64,000 bases of DNA from Pelolinea submarina (GCF_003966975.1 NZ_AP018437.1:310001-374000), one strand, 5' to 3'; counted from the first letter of the stretch, positions 8,950 to 17,330 are shown. Notes: generated by a model not told the origin, from the letters alone. Made by a program: numbers and translations.

Positions 8950-9578
8950 CGCTTGAACAAGCCCGCCAATGGTACCCGGACGTGGACGCCGTGCATGGAT
9001 TCGATCACATCCAGCGCGTTTACGGCCTGTGCCAGCGCATCGGCGCGCAGGAAGGCGCCGACATGGAGATCCTGTTGGCCGCCGCCCTGCTGCACGACTC
9101 GCAAGGCAGCCACCCCGGCAAGGGCCAGCGCAACGACCACCACCTGCGCTCGGCTGAATTTGCCGCCGAGGTGCTGGCCGCTGAAGGCTGGCCGGACGAA
9201 CGCATCCGGGCCGTACAGCACTGCATCCGCGCGCACCGCTTCCGCAGCGGCGGAGAGGCGCCCGAAACCATCGAGGCCAAGGTGCTGTTCGACTCCGATA
9301 AGCTGGACGTCATCGGCGCTGTGGGCGTGGTGCGCGCCCTGGCGTATGCCTTTCAGGTCAAACAGCCGGCTTTTGCCGAACCCTCGTCCTCCTTCCTGGA
9401 GGACGGCACCAAGCAGCCCGGCGAAGGGCACAGCGCTTATCACGAGTATCTGTTCAAACTGAACAAGATCTCCTCAAAATTGTTTACAGCCACCGCTCGC
9501 GGTATCGCCCAAAAGCGGCAGCAGTTCTTGAATGATTATTTCGAGGAATTGGCCGCCGAGATGCACGGGGAGCGGTGA
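8943..9578 (+). CDS. HD domain phosphohydrolase
   Basis: A 211-residue HD-superfamily hydrolase, similar to the YedJ-like family. The metal-binding residues are visible: H in HGFDHIQRV, the HD pair in AALLHDSQG and a later Asp in FDSDKLDVIG. It should be a cytoplasmic metal-dependent phosphohydrolase on an unknown nucleotide or phosphate ester. The open frame extends further upstream, but the ATG at 8943 overlaps the hutI stop as ATGCTGA and gives the normal family N-terminus, so translation is likely coupled. Its place between hutI and an inositol monophosphatase gives no clear pathway. Confidence 0.85.
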   Translation: MLTLEQARQWYPDVDAVHGFDHIQRVYGLCQRIGAQEGADMEILLAAALLHDSQGSHPGKGQRNDHHLRSAEFAAEVLAAEGWPDERIRAVQHCIRAHRFRSGGEAPETIEAKVLFDSDKLDVIGAVGVVRALAYAFQVKQPAFAEPSSSFLEDGTKQPGEGHSAYHEYLFKLNKISSKLFTATARGIAQKRQQFLNDYFEELAAEMHGER

Positions 9579-9599
9579 GTTTTACCGCAGGAGTTTTAA

Positions 9600-10385
9600 A
9601 TGCCCAACCAACAACCCAGCATTGATTTTTTGATCCAGCTTTCCAAGGAAGCCGGAAAGATATTGAAAGAGGGCTTCGGCAAGGAACATCAGGTTTCCTA
9701 CAAAGGCCCGATTGACATCGTGACCGAGATCGACCGCAAGTCCGAGGACATGCTGGTCGGCCGCATCCGTGAAGCATTTCCCGAACATTCCATTGTGGCC
9801 GAGGAAAGCGGCTTCTTGGATGGGCAGAACGATCACCGCTGGTTCATCGACCCGGTGGACGGCACCTCCAATTACGCCAAAGCCTTGCCAATCTTCTGCG
9901 TCTCCATCGGCTACGCTTACCAGGGCAAGATGCGCCTGGCGGCGGTTTACGACCCGATGCGCGACGAGAGTTTTTACGCCGAACGCGGTCAGGGCGCCTG
10001 GTTGAATGGCGAACGCATGCATGTGACCGTTACCGACAAGCTGATCGACAGCATGCTGGTGACGGGTTTCCCCTACGACATTAAGCGGAAGGAAAACAAC
10101 CTGAATCTTTTCGCGCGCCTATCCTTCCAGGTGCAAACCATCCGGCGCCTGGGTTCGGCCGTGCTCGACCAGGCCTACGTGGCAGCCGGGCGCTTGGACG
10201 GCTATTGGGAACTAGGCGTGAGCCCCTGGGACATCGCAGCCGGTACGCTGCTGGTGGAAGAAGCCGGCGGGATCGTCACCACCATCAAAGGCGACCCGGA
10301 TTATTTCAAACCGCCCTTCGACGTGATCGCCGCCAACCCCAGGCTGCACCCCAAACTAATGGACGCGCTCAACCAGGACAATTAA
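9600..10385 (+). CDS. suhB: inositol monophosphatase family protein
   Basis: A 261-residue Mg2+-dependent, Li+-sensitive phosphatase of the IMPase/SuhB family. The metal site is intact: EES in the segment IVAEESGF, DPVDGTSN, and a C-terminal SPWDIAAG with the third Asp. It would hydrolyse inositol-1-phosphate or related sugar phosphates such as 3'-phosphoadenosine phosphate; the motif set does not separate these. An AGGAG 7 nt upstream of the ATG supports the start. It is the last gene of the hutI-HD-suhB run and is followed by a small hairpin. Confidence 0.88.
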   Translation: MPNQQPSIDFLIQLSKEAGKILKEGFGKEHQVSYKGPIDIVTEIDRKSEDMLVGRIREAFPEHSIVAEESGFLDGQNDHRWFIDPVDGTSNYAKALPIFCVSIGYAYQGKMRLAAVYDPMRDESFYAERGQGAWLNGERMHVTVTDKLIDSMLVTGFPYDIKRKENNLNLFARLSFQVQTIRRLGSAVLDQAYVAAGRLDGYWELGVSPWDIAAGTLLVEEAGGIVTTIKGDPDYFKPPFDVIAANPRLHPKLMDALNQDN

Positions 10386-10424
10386 GACTTCTAATTCCTT
10401 TCAAATACAGCGTTTATAAAGGGG

Positions 10425-10460
10425 CAGTATAATTTTTTTACCGGTAACCTGCCGGTTTTT
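10425..10460 (+). promoter_or_regulatory. -10 element and small hairpin before pepF
   Basis: The spacer between suhB and pepF contains a TATAAT (about 10428-10433) and then a short hairpin ACCGG-TAACCTG-CCGGT (10440-10456) followed by five T. The hairpin could end suhB transcription or act as a weak attenuator in the pepF leader. The pepF start lies about 70 nt further on. Confidence 0.45.
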
Positions 10461-10524
10461 AATGAACGCATTTTTAACGGTCTGTAGAGAACAGACCGGA
10501 AATAAAGAGAGAATAAGGAAAATC

Positions 10525-12309
10525 ATGAGTAAAGACACACAAACACTTGAGCCTACTCGCTGGAGCCTGGCTGATCTTTTCCCCTCCGGGGATTCCCCCG
10601 AAATGCAGGCAGCATTTGACGAAATGGAAAAACAGGTGGCAGCCTTTGAAACCTGCCGCCCCGATCTGACCGCCGATATTTCCATGGATAAATTCCAGCA
10701 AATCGTCCGCTCCCTGGAAAGTATCGTCAAGCTGATGCAGCGCATCGGCGGGTACGCCGACCTGTGGTTTACGGAAGACACCCAAAATCAATCCGCCATG
10801 TCACTGCTGGCCCGCATGGAACAGCTTGGGGCGGAAATCTCCAACCGCGTGCTATTCTTCACCCTATGGTGGAAGGAGCTGGACGATAAAAATGCCGAGC
10901 GCCTGATGAAAGACAGCGGCGACCTGCATTACTGGCTGGAGGAAATGCGCCACTTCAAGCCGCACACGCTCAGCGAAGCCGAAGAGAAGATCATCAACAT
11001 CAAGGACGTGACCGGCAGCAACGCGCTGATCACCTTGTATGACTCTTTCACCAACCGCTACAGTTTCAAGATTAAAGTCGATGGTGAAGAAAAGGAAATG
11101 ACGCGCGGCGAACTGATGAGCTACGTGCGCATGGCGGACCCCGACCTGCGCGCCGCGGCTTACCAGGAACTGTACCGCGTTTACGGCCAGGACGGGCCCA
11201 TCCTCGGCCAGATGTACCAGACCGTCGTACGCGACTGGCGCAACGAGAACATCAACCTGCGCGGTTACAAATCGCCCATCTCCGCGCGCAACCTGGGCAA
11301 CGACATCCCCGACGAGGTGGTGGACACCCTGCTGGATGTCTGCCAGAAAAACGCGCCCATCTTCCAGCGCTTCTTCAAGCTGAAAGCGCGCCTGCTCAAG
11401 ATGGACAAGCTGCGCCGCTACGATATTTACGCGCCGGTGACCGCATCCACCAAGGAATTCAGCATGGGCAGCGCCACCGAGCTGATTATGGACTCGTTCG
11501 ACTCCTTCGACCCGCGCTTCGCGCAGTTGGCCATGAAGGTCATCAGCGAGAACCACGTGGACAGCCAGGTGCGCAAAGGCAAACGCTCGGGCGCTTTCTG
11601 CGCCACCGTCAACCCGGAGCTGACCCCCTGGGTGCTGACCAACTACCAGGGCCATTCCGACGATGTGGCCACGCTGGCGCACGAACTGGGCCACGCCATC
11701 CATTCCCTGCTGGCCAGCGACCACAGCATCTTCACGCAGCATTCCTGCCTGCCGCTGGCGGAGACCGCCTCCACCTTCGGCGAGATGATGCTGGTGGAAC
11801 GCCTGTTGGCAGAAGAGCGCGACGAGAGCGTGCGGCGCGACCTGCTTTTCCGCCAGGTGGACGATTCCTACGCCACCATCATGCGCCAGGCTTTCTTCGC
11901 GCTGTTCGAGAAACAAGCGCACGCCATGACCGACCAGGGCGCCTCCATCGACGAGCTCTCGCAGGCTTACTTTGAGAATCTGCAAACGCAGTTCGGCGAC
12001 GCGCTGGATATCGCGGACGAGTTCCGCTGGGAATGGGTTTCCATCCCGCACATCTACCATACGCCTTTCTACGTGTACGCCTATGCCTTTGGGCAGCTGC
12101 TGGTGTTATCGCTCTACAAACAATTCAAGGAAGAAGGCGATTCCTTCAAACCGCGCTATATCAAGATCCTCTCGACCGGCGGTTCTGAGGCGCCTATGAA
12201 GATCCTGTCGGACGCCGGATTTGATATCAGCCAGGCTTCTTTCTGGCAGGGCGGCTTCAATGTGGTGGATGGGATGATAAAAGAACTAGAGAATACTATT
12301 GAAGATTAA
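10525..12309 (+). CDS. pepF: oligoendopeptidase F (M3B metallopeptidase)
   Basis: A 594-residue cytoplasmic zinc oligopeptidase. The catalytic motif HELGH is at residues 386-390 in the segment TLAHELGHAIHSLL, and the downstream glutamate ligand lies in LAETASTFGEMM. A PepF N-domain precedes it. The start at 10525 has AAGGA 7 nt upstream; a longer frame from 10462 would overlap the leader hairpin. It ends convergently with a small minus-strand ORF, sharing 4 bp. The window has a second, more distant M3 peptidase at 58145, so peptide use appears important. Confidence 0.93.
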   Translation: MSKDTQTLEPTRWSLADLFPSGDSPEMQAAFDEMEKQVAAFETCRPDLTADISMDKFQQIVRSLESIVKLMQRIGGYADLWFTEDTQNQSAMSLLARMEQLGAEISNRVLFFTLWWKELDDKNAERLMKDSGDLHYWLEEMRHFKPHTLSEAEEKIINIKDVTGSNALITLYDSFTNRYSFKIKVDGEEKEMTRGELMSYVRMADPDLRAAAYQELYRVYGQDGPILGQMYQTVVRDWRNENINLRGYKSPISARNLGNDIPDEVVDTLLDVCQKNAPIFQRFFKLKARLLKMDKLRRYDIYAPVTASTKEFSMGSATELIMDSFDSFDPRFAQLAMKVISENHVDSQVRKGKRSGAFCATVNPELTPWVLTNYQGHSDDVATLAHELGHAIHSLLASDHSIFTQHSCLPLAETASTFGEMMLVERLLAEERDESVRRDLLFRQVDDSYATIMRQAFFALFEKQAHAMTDQGASIDELSQAYFENLQTQFGDALDIADEFRWEWVSIPHIYHTPFYVYAYAFGQLLVLSLYKQFKEEGDSFKPRYIKILSTGGSEAPMKILSDAGFDISQASFWQGGFNVVDGMIKELENTIED

Positions 12310-12503
12310 CTTTCTTGTAAAGTTGCATCGTTAAATTCATCCCTGTCTTTTGAATTCGCCTGGCAGGGATGAACATTATTCTGTTGTATTGAGGAAGGCT
12401 CATTTCTTCCCTTTGAAATAGAAAATAGGTAGATTTCAGGATACTCCTCATCCCAAGATAACTTTGATTTACAATGATTATTGCTTGATAATCTCACACC
12501 CAT
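12306..12503 (-). CDS. small hypothetical protein translationally coupled to the TIR/DRT-like gene
   Basis: A 65-codon ORF whose ATG overlaps the stop of the preceding 636-residue gene as TAATG, with an excellent AAGGAGG SD only 4 nt before the ATG. That junction is typical of coupled genes and argues against chance. The product is hydrophilic, has no membrane segment, contains two cysteines and resembles nothing I know. Base composition is A+T-rich like its partner. It ends 4 bp inside the 3' end of the convergent pepF, which is somewhat odd and leaves room for it being a decayed remnant. It could be a small partner or antidote of the larger protein, but that is inference. Confidence 0.5.
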   Translation of the reverse strand: MGVRLSSNNHCKSKLSWDEEYPEIYLFSISKGRNEPSSIQQNNVHPCQANSKDRDEFNDATLQES

Positions 12504-14413
12504 TAATCCTCCTTGTTCTTATAAAACAAATTCCAGAATGAATTCGTGATTTTCCGATCATCTGTGACTATTCGGAAAAAACACCCAGAGATTTTTTCTT
12601 TTAACGCTGTTAGGCCAATGTTCTCTATCTCATTTAATTGCCTTCTAATAGAGAAAGGTATTTTATCATTGTCCTTCATATCCTTCAGAATCTCAATTTC
12701 TTTACCTGACAAAAATCTTTTTTGATATATAAAGAAATCTTCAGTGTCATATGAGATGCAATCTAATATTGCCTGTTGAGAAGATACTTTTAAATAGTCA
12801 CTAAACGTACTCCATTCCTTTTTACTGATACTATATAGCAATATGTGTATTATTGTAAACTCACAGGAGTTTGTTAGTAAATTATAAAGTAGCTCCCTGC
12901 ATTGATTCGAGTTTCTTACAATTAGAACCCCATTCGAAACTCCATTTTCTAGATCGATTTGCATCGCTAAAGGGTGCTTAGATTTCATTACATCAGCACG
13001 TTTTTCAAATACGCAATGCTCTGCAAACGCAAGTAGTTTGCAGATATCATAGAAAGTATATTCTATTATACCGTTTTCCGAGTTAAATTCAAGGCCTTTA
13101 CCATTATCATTCTCAGGTTTCTTAATAAAATATTTCTGCTGTTTAAATATATTTTCCTTCTTTTGGAATAGCGAATAAGGACAATCATTTTTGTAGAATA
13201 AATTAATTCTATCCACAAAATCGCTTAATATTTCATTGTAATAATAGGCTATCTTTTTAAACGATTCATCATTATTTATTTGATCAAAAACACCTTCAGC
13301 GTTAAGCACGTAAATTCGTTTAATAAAATAATATAGAGATCTATCTTTGATCACTTCCCAATACTCATCAGGGTTAATTAATGGATAATACGCAATAACA
13401 GGATTTTTCTGAGCCAGAGTTGCCGCCAATTCAGAATCCTTTCCAAGTGTATCCGATTCTTGCCCCATATAAATTGTCACGCGGCATCTTTTCAACATCA
13501 GACCTTCAATTAATCCTTTATTTCGTGGATTATTGCAGATTGATTGCGTTGGATTAAAATACCTCAGTTTTAATTCATCAAGATTATTATTATTTTCTAA
13601 TTTACTCTGTTTATTTGTAGCAAATAACTCCTCGATAAAATCATAAATTTCCTCATACTCCCATCTTTCTCTCATAGATGTAGCAAAATACACATCTAAG
13701 TAATCCCAAGTGAGATATATATCCGTATTGTTCAGAGCAATGATTTCATTCTTATCATTTTTTGTTTTCATTTCCTGAAGATTTTGTAAATACTCTTTTG
13801 TCGATAGGATAGTTTCTTGATCTTTTTTTGTAGTCAGTTGTTTCTCTGCCTCATTAATATCCTTTAACAATTTCGCACCAGAGATATATCCCAACATCCA
13901 TGTTTCATCACGCTTTATTTTTTGAGTATCAAGAATTATTTCAGGTCGCCTTGAATAATAATCTTTATTTATTTCAGGTTTTTTATTAAATGGAGAAAAA
14001 GCATTTTCTAGCTCCGCCCTATTCATAATTCTGCATTGTGTGAAGACATTCTCTAAATTTCCAAAGCTCAACATAGATAAACCTCGGAAATACTCAATCC
14101 CTATTTTTATTTCATCCAGAGAAATATATCCATCATCGGTAATTCTATTATTGAGAAAGAAAAATTCAAAAAATTCTTCACTCACCTGATCTAAATCTAA
14201 TATCAGCAATAATTCATTAAATTGAGCAAAATTTACCCCTTTTCCCCGCCTCTCAATCTCAACGATATATCTATTTAATAGGTCCGATTCCGACTCGCTC
14301 ATTCCGCGTAAAAAATGTATACCACAAAGGTATTTAGCTAAAAGTATATAAATATCATTAATGCAGTTTGAATTTAAATTTAAATTAGTAATTTCGATAT
14401 CGGTGAAAATCAT
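12503..14413 (-). CDS. uncharacterised protein with a TIR/deoxyribosyltransferase-like domain
   Basis: A 636-residue protein of unknown function in an A+T-rich block. Residues about 231-345 look like a Rossmann-type nucleoside 2-deoxyribosyltransferase/TIR/SLOG fold: a beta strand with DVYFATSMRERW (240-251), YFNPTQS (285-291), GLIEGLML (300-307) and DSELAATLAQKNPVIAY (326-342), whose E328 sits where the catalytic glutamate of these NAD- or nucleoside-cleaving enzymes lies. A HPLAMQIDLENGVSNGVLIV block follows at 480-499. The N-terminal 200 residues are helical and unassigned. SD AAGGGG precedes the ATG. The composition, coupled small ORF and fold suggest an acquired defence effector; this is inference. 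Confidence 0.75.
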   Translation of the reverse strand: MIFTDIEITNLNLNSNCINDIYILLAKYLCGIHFLRGMSESESDLLNRYIVEIERRGKGVNFAQFNELLLILDLDQVSEEFFEFFFLNNRITDDGYISLDEIKIGIEYFRGLSMLSFGNLENVFTQCRIMNRAELENAFSPFNKKPEINKDYYSRRPEIILDTQKIKRDETWMLGYISGAKLLKDINEAEKQLTTKKDQETILSTKEYLQNLQEMKTKNDKNEIIALNNTDIYLTWDYLDVYFATSMRERWEYEEIYDFIEELFATNKQSKLENNNNLDELKLRYFNPTQSICNNPRNKGLIEGLMLKRCRVTIYMGQESDTLGKDSELAATLAQKNPVIAYYPLINPDEYWEVIKDRSLYYFIKRIYVLNAEGVFDQINNDESFKKIAYYYNEILSDFVDRINLFYKNDCPYSLFQKKENIFKQQKYFIKKPENDNGKGLEFNSENGIIEYTFYDICKLLAFAEHCVFEKRADVMKSKHPLAMQIDLENGVSNGVLIVRNSNQCRELLYNLLTNSCEFTIIHILLYSISKKEWSTFSDYLKVSSQQAILDCISYDTEDFFIYQKRFLSGKEIEILKDMKDNDKIPFSIRRQLNEIENIGLTALKEKISGCFFRIVTDDRKITNSFWNLFYKNKED

Positions 14414-14457
14414 TTATTGCCCCTTGTTGATAGGATATCTTATTATTATATAGTCAT

Positions 14458-14859
14458 TTAATCCAACTCATCTTCTCCAAACAAGACATCCGCAGCCAGT
14501 TCCTCCGCTTCCGCCTCGCCGCTGTCTTTGGGCTGTCGGTCGAGCATTTGCATCTGGCTGACAATGATCTTGGTGAAGTAGCGCGTCTCACCGTTGTGAT
14601 CGTAGCGGTCGGTGCGCAGCCGTCCTTCCAGGAAGACCAGCCGGCCTTTGGAAAGGTAGCTCTGGCATATTTCCCCCAATTTGCCCCAGGCCTCCACACT
14701 GAACCAGTCCGTTTCTTTTCTCAACTCCCCCTCACGGCTTTTCCACTTGCGCTCCACTGCAACGGGAAACACCGTGTATGCTGTACCATTCCGGGTAGTC
14801 CTGTTTTCAGGATCTTTGCCCAGTCTACCGATGATTTAAACGCGATTTAAGTTTGGCAT
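14458..14859 (-). pseudogene. ssb: single-stranded DNA-binding protein with in-frame stop at codon 8
   Basis: Read from the ATG at 14857-14859 (SD GAGGG 4 nt upstream), the frame gives MPNLNRV, then TAA (14836-14838), then IIGRLGKDPENRTTRNG and a normal SSB OB-fold to the stop at 14458. Without the TAA it would be a 133-residue protein. The segments TDWFSVEAWGKLGE and YLSKGRLVFLEGRL are classic SSB, and the acidic C-terminus ends EDELD rather than the usual DDDIPF. Restart at a GTG at 14772 lacks an SD and would lose the first beta strands. Either a true nonsense mutation (with another ssb elsewhere) or a base-call error. SSB coats single-stranded DNA at forks. Confidence 0.75.
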
Positions 14860-14947
14860 TTTTCCCTCTTGGCTAGTATGATATAGTTGTGGTTTAGATT
14901 CAATTCATTGAAAGTCAAGAATAATTCATCATTTTTACGGAGGGCAA

Positions 14948-15586
14948 ATGTACGTTGCCATCGAAGGAGTCATCGGAGTAGGAAAAACCAGCCTGGCGCG
15001 TTTGCTGCAGCCCGCGTTTGAAGCCAATCTCCTTCTGGAAGTGTTCGAAGAAAACCCCTTCCTTTCCAATTTCTATCAAGACCGCGGCCGTTACGCGTTC
15101 CAAACCCAAATGTTTTTTCTGCTCAGCCGCTACCACCAACAGCGCCGCAACGTGCCCGAAATGCTGGCCAGCGGGAAGCCGCTGTTAAGCGACTACACTT
15201 TCGATAAAGATGCCTTGTTCGCCCGCACCAACCTGGACGGAGACGAACTGGATATGTATTACAAACTGCATTCCGCCCTGGCGGAAAAGATTCCCCCGCC
15301 GGACCTGACCGTTTACCTGCGCGCTTCCACCGACACCCTCATGCACCGCATCACACTGCGCGACCGATCCTTCGAACGCTCCATGGAACGGGATTACATC
15401 GATCTGCTTAACGTTGCCTACGACGAGTGTTTCATGCAGCCGGAAGATAACCGGCCGATATTGATCATTGATTCCAACGAATTGGACTTCGTCAAGAACG
15501 AGGAAGACCTTAAGTGGATTGAAAATCGCATCCGCCAACGCCTGCATTTGCCACCTTTTCAGCCGGAACTTCTTATTCCAGAGTAA
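14948..15586 (+). CDS. deoxynucleoside kinase (dAK/dGK family)
   Basis: A 212-residue P-loop kinase that phosphorylates deoxynucleosides to dNMPs in the cytoplasm. P-loop GVIGVGKT is at residues 7-14; the substrate-binding EENPF and the lid arginines (RDRSFERSMERDY) are present. The usual DRS motif is replaced by SDYTFDKDALFA, as in part of the Firmicute/Chloroflexota dGK-like group. SD GGAGGG sits just before the ATG. It is co-directional with the nucleotidyltransferase gene and lies about 1 kb from the putative oriC; a second, more typical kinase lies on the other side. Base specificity cannot be read reliably. Confidence 0.88.
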   Translation: MYVAIEGVIGVGKTSLARLLQPAFEANLLLEVFEENPFLSNFYQDRGRYAFQTQMFFLLSRYHQQRRNVPEMLASGKPLLSDYTFDKDALFARTNLDGDELDMYYKLHSALAEKIPPPDLTVYLRASTDTLMHRITLRDRSFERSMERDYIDLLNVAYDECFMQPEDNRPILIIDSNELDFVKNEEDLKWIENRIRQRLHLPPFQPELLIPE

Positions 15587-15612
15587 AATTCATATAATAA
15601 ATACAGGAAATT

Positions 15613-16617
15613 ATGCGCATAACAAGGGATTTATTGCTGAATACAGCCAGGGATACGGTAAAACGCCAGACTTATGGTGGGCATGACTTGGTGAGCGCTT
15701 ACCTAACGGGCTCTCTGATTTATGATGAACCGTTATTAGGCGGTATTACGGATATTGACCTGATCTACATCCATTCTGTGGACATTCCCTGCCGCCGCGA
15801 AATTGTACCCATCACGGAAGAAATTCACCTGGACATCGCGCATTATCCCCAATCCATGTTCAGCCAGCCGCGCGACTTGCGTAGCAATGCCTGGCTGGGA
15901 TCTTTTTTGTGCCACGATCCCATCATGCTGTACGATACCTCGCATTGGTTCGAATACACCCAGGCGGGTGTGGCCGCGCAGTTCTTCCTGCCGTCCAACA
16001 TCATTCAACGGGTAAAGTTTTTCTCGGAACGCGCGCGTTCCTCCTGGCTGCAGCTGCAACTGAAAACCGGCGATTTCACAGCCGAGACACGCCTGGAATA
16101 TCTGCGTATTTTAAAAGACGCAGCCAACGCAATTGCCTGCCTGACCAGCGTTCCGCTGACGGAACGGCGTTTTTTGATCGATTTCCCCGAACGCGCAATT
16201 AATTTAAACATGCCCGGTTTAGCAGGCGGATTTGTCGATTTGATCGTGCCGGTTGAACCGGTCGAACCGGATTGGGAAAATTGGCTGGATAACTGGAAAG
16301 CTGCCTACGCCGATCTTTTAGAAAGCCCGGATGTTCCGCTGACCCTCAGCAATGGACGACTGCCGTATTACGAAAAAGCCATTATTGAACTGGCCGGCAG
16401 CCGGCAGGAAGCTGCTTTATGGATCATGCTGTGGACCTGGACTCTGATAGCGAACCTTCTCCCGCAAGGAAGCAGAGGCGTTACATCCTACGAGAATTTC
16501 TGTTCCCTCCTGGCTTTGGATGGCGGCAATTTTGGAGAGCGCTTGTCCTCGTTAGATACTTATCTGGATACGGTGGAAGAGGCTATCGATAACTGGTCCT
16601 ATCAAAACGGCCTTTAA
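15613..16617 (+). CDS. nucleotidyltransferase-fold protein
   Basis: A 334-residue protein whose N-terminal domain has the polymerase-beta-like nucleotidyltransferase signature: LTGSLIYDE (GS motif) followed by GGITDIDLIYI (DxD metal pair), and a later single Asp in IHLDIAHYP that would complete the triad. The rest is mostly helical with no clear domain. It follows the kinase gene by 26 nt and has an AGGA 5 nt before the ATG. It might transfer NMP to a protein, sugar or RNA; no known subfamily is recognised. Its stop codon directly abuts the first DnaA box of the putative origin. Confidence 0.75.
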   Translation: MRITRDLLLNTARDTVKRQTYGGHDLVSAYLTGSLIYDEPLLGGITDIDLIYIHSVDIPCRREIVPITEEIHLDIAHYPQSMFSQPRDLRSNAWLGSFLCHDPIMLYDTSHWFEYTQAGVAAQFFLPSNIIQRVKFFSERARSSWLQLQLKTGDFTAETRLEYLRILKDAANAIACLTSVPLTERRFLIDFPERAINLNMPGLAGGFVDLIVPVEPVEPDWENWLDNWKAAYADLLESPDVPLTLSNGRLPYYEKAIIELAGSRQEAALWIMLWTWTLIANLLPQGSRGVTSYENFCSLLALDGGNFGERLSSLDTYLDTVEEAIDNWSYQNGL

Positions 16618-16965
16618 TTATCCACAAAGCTTGTTGATAAAGCCTGTGGATAACTTTCCAAAAGTTGTGGATAAAAGTGTGATCGTGTGGATAATAGTAT
16701 CGTCTTTCCTGAAAAAATATCCGTGAATTTTTACTTATCCGCACTCCCCAATTCTTATCCGGCAGGGCCTTCATTCATCCACAAAATATCCACACCTCTT
16801 TTTAGCATTTGTTTTTAAATATATCTATAAATAGAGGGTGGAGAGTTAGATAATTCCCATATATAGGGGTAACGCACTTCCATCTGCACGCTTCTCCACA
16901 TATCAACAGCCCCTACTAATATTACTTTAACCATTAATATACTTAAAATAGATTAAATTCTTTAC
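16618..16965. other. oriC: probable chromosomal replication origin (oriC) with DnaA-box cluster
   Basis: A non-coding segment of about 350 bp holds at least nine DnaA boxes (consensus TTATCCACA). Perfect copies: 16618-16626 (+), 16645-16653 (-), 16666-16674 (-), 16686-16694 (-). One-mismatch copies: 16632-16640 (-), 16735-16743 (+), 16775-16783 (+), 16786-16794 (+), 16892-16900 (+). Weaker ones lie at 16755 and 16900. A+T-rich stretches suited to unwinding lie at 16797-16835 and 16915-16965. Neighbours are deoxynucleoside kinases, spoVS and an ssb gene. dnaA itself is not in the window. Box number, density and placement between genes are hard to explain otherwise. Confidence 0.85.
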
Positions 16966-16994
16966 TTGAAACTGCTATTCAAATCTTGTACAAT
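16966..16994 (+). promoter_or_regulatory. sigma-70-type promoter of spoVS
   Basis: TTGAAA (16966-16971), a 17-nt spacer and TACAAT (16989-16994) form a good vegetative promoter reading towards spoVS. The leader would be about 70 nt. It borders the A+T-rich end of the putative origin, so initiation here could affect DNA opening. Confidence 0.65.
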
Positions 16995-17069
16995 GCAAAT
17001 ACTAAATAAAAATAATGTAGCTCCCGAAAATACTATGAATGTATTGAAATTGCTGAAAGGAGGGAAACC

Positions 17070-17330
17070 TTGGATGTAATCAAAGTGAAAGCTGTTTCTC
17101 GAACCGCTGCTGTAGCGGGAGCCATCGCTGGAGTTATAAGAGAGCAAAAGCACGCTGAAGTGCAGGCGATTGGCGCAGGTGCAGTCAATCAAGCTGTTAA
17201 AGCATTGGTATTGGCTAAAAACTTTCTGGTGCAGGATGAAATTGATATAATCTTCACGCCGGAATTTGTAAATGTAGAAATTGACGGAAAGGTTCGCACA
17301 GCTATTAAATTCGTTGTCGAACCGCGTTAG
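17070..17330 (+). CDS. spoVS: stage V sporulation protein S family protein
   Basis: An 86-residue SpoVS, the normal family length. In Bacillus it influences septation and spore coat formation; it is also widespread in bacteria that do not sporulate, such as Chloroflexota and Deinococcota, where it is thought to bind nucleic acid (Alba-like fold). The VIKVKAVSRTAAVAGAI start and the GAGAVNQAVKALVLAK core are diagnostic. The start is a TTG at 17070 with an exceptionally strong AAGGAGGG (17057-17064) 5 nt before it, suggesting high expression. It lies directly beside the putative oriC and has its own promoter at 16966. Confidence 0.93.
   Translation: MDVIKVKAVSRTAAVAGAIAGVIREQKHAEVQAIGAGAVNQAVKALVLAKNFLVQDEIDIIFTPEFVNVEIDGKVRTAIKFVVEPR

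Noticed and set aside
10864..12060. 398-codon minus-strand open frame opposite pepF
   Set aside because: Antisense shadow; its Val/His/Gln-rich translation has no recognisable fold, whereas pepF has HELGH and normal length.
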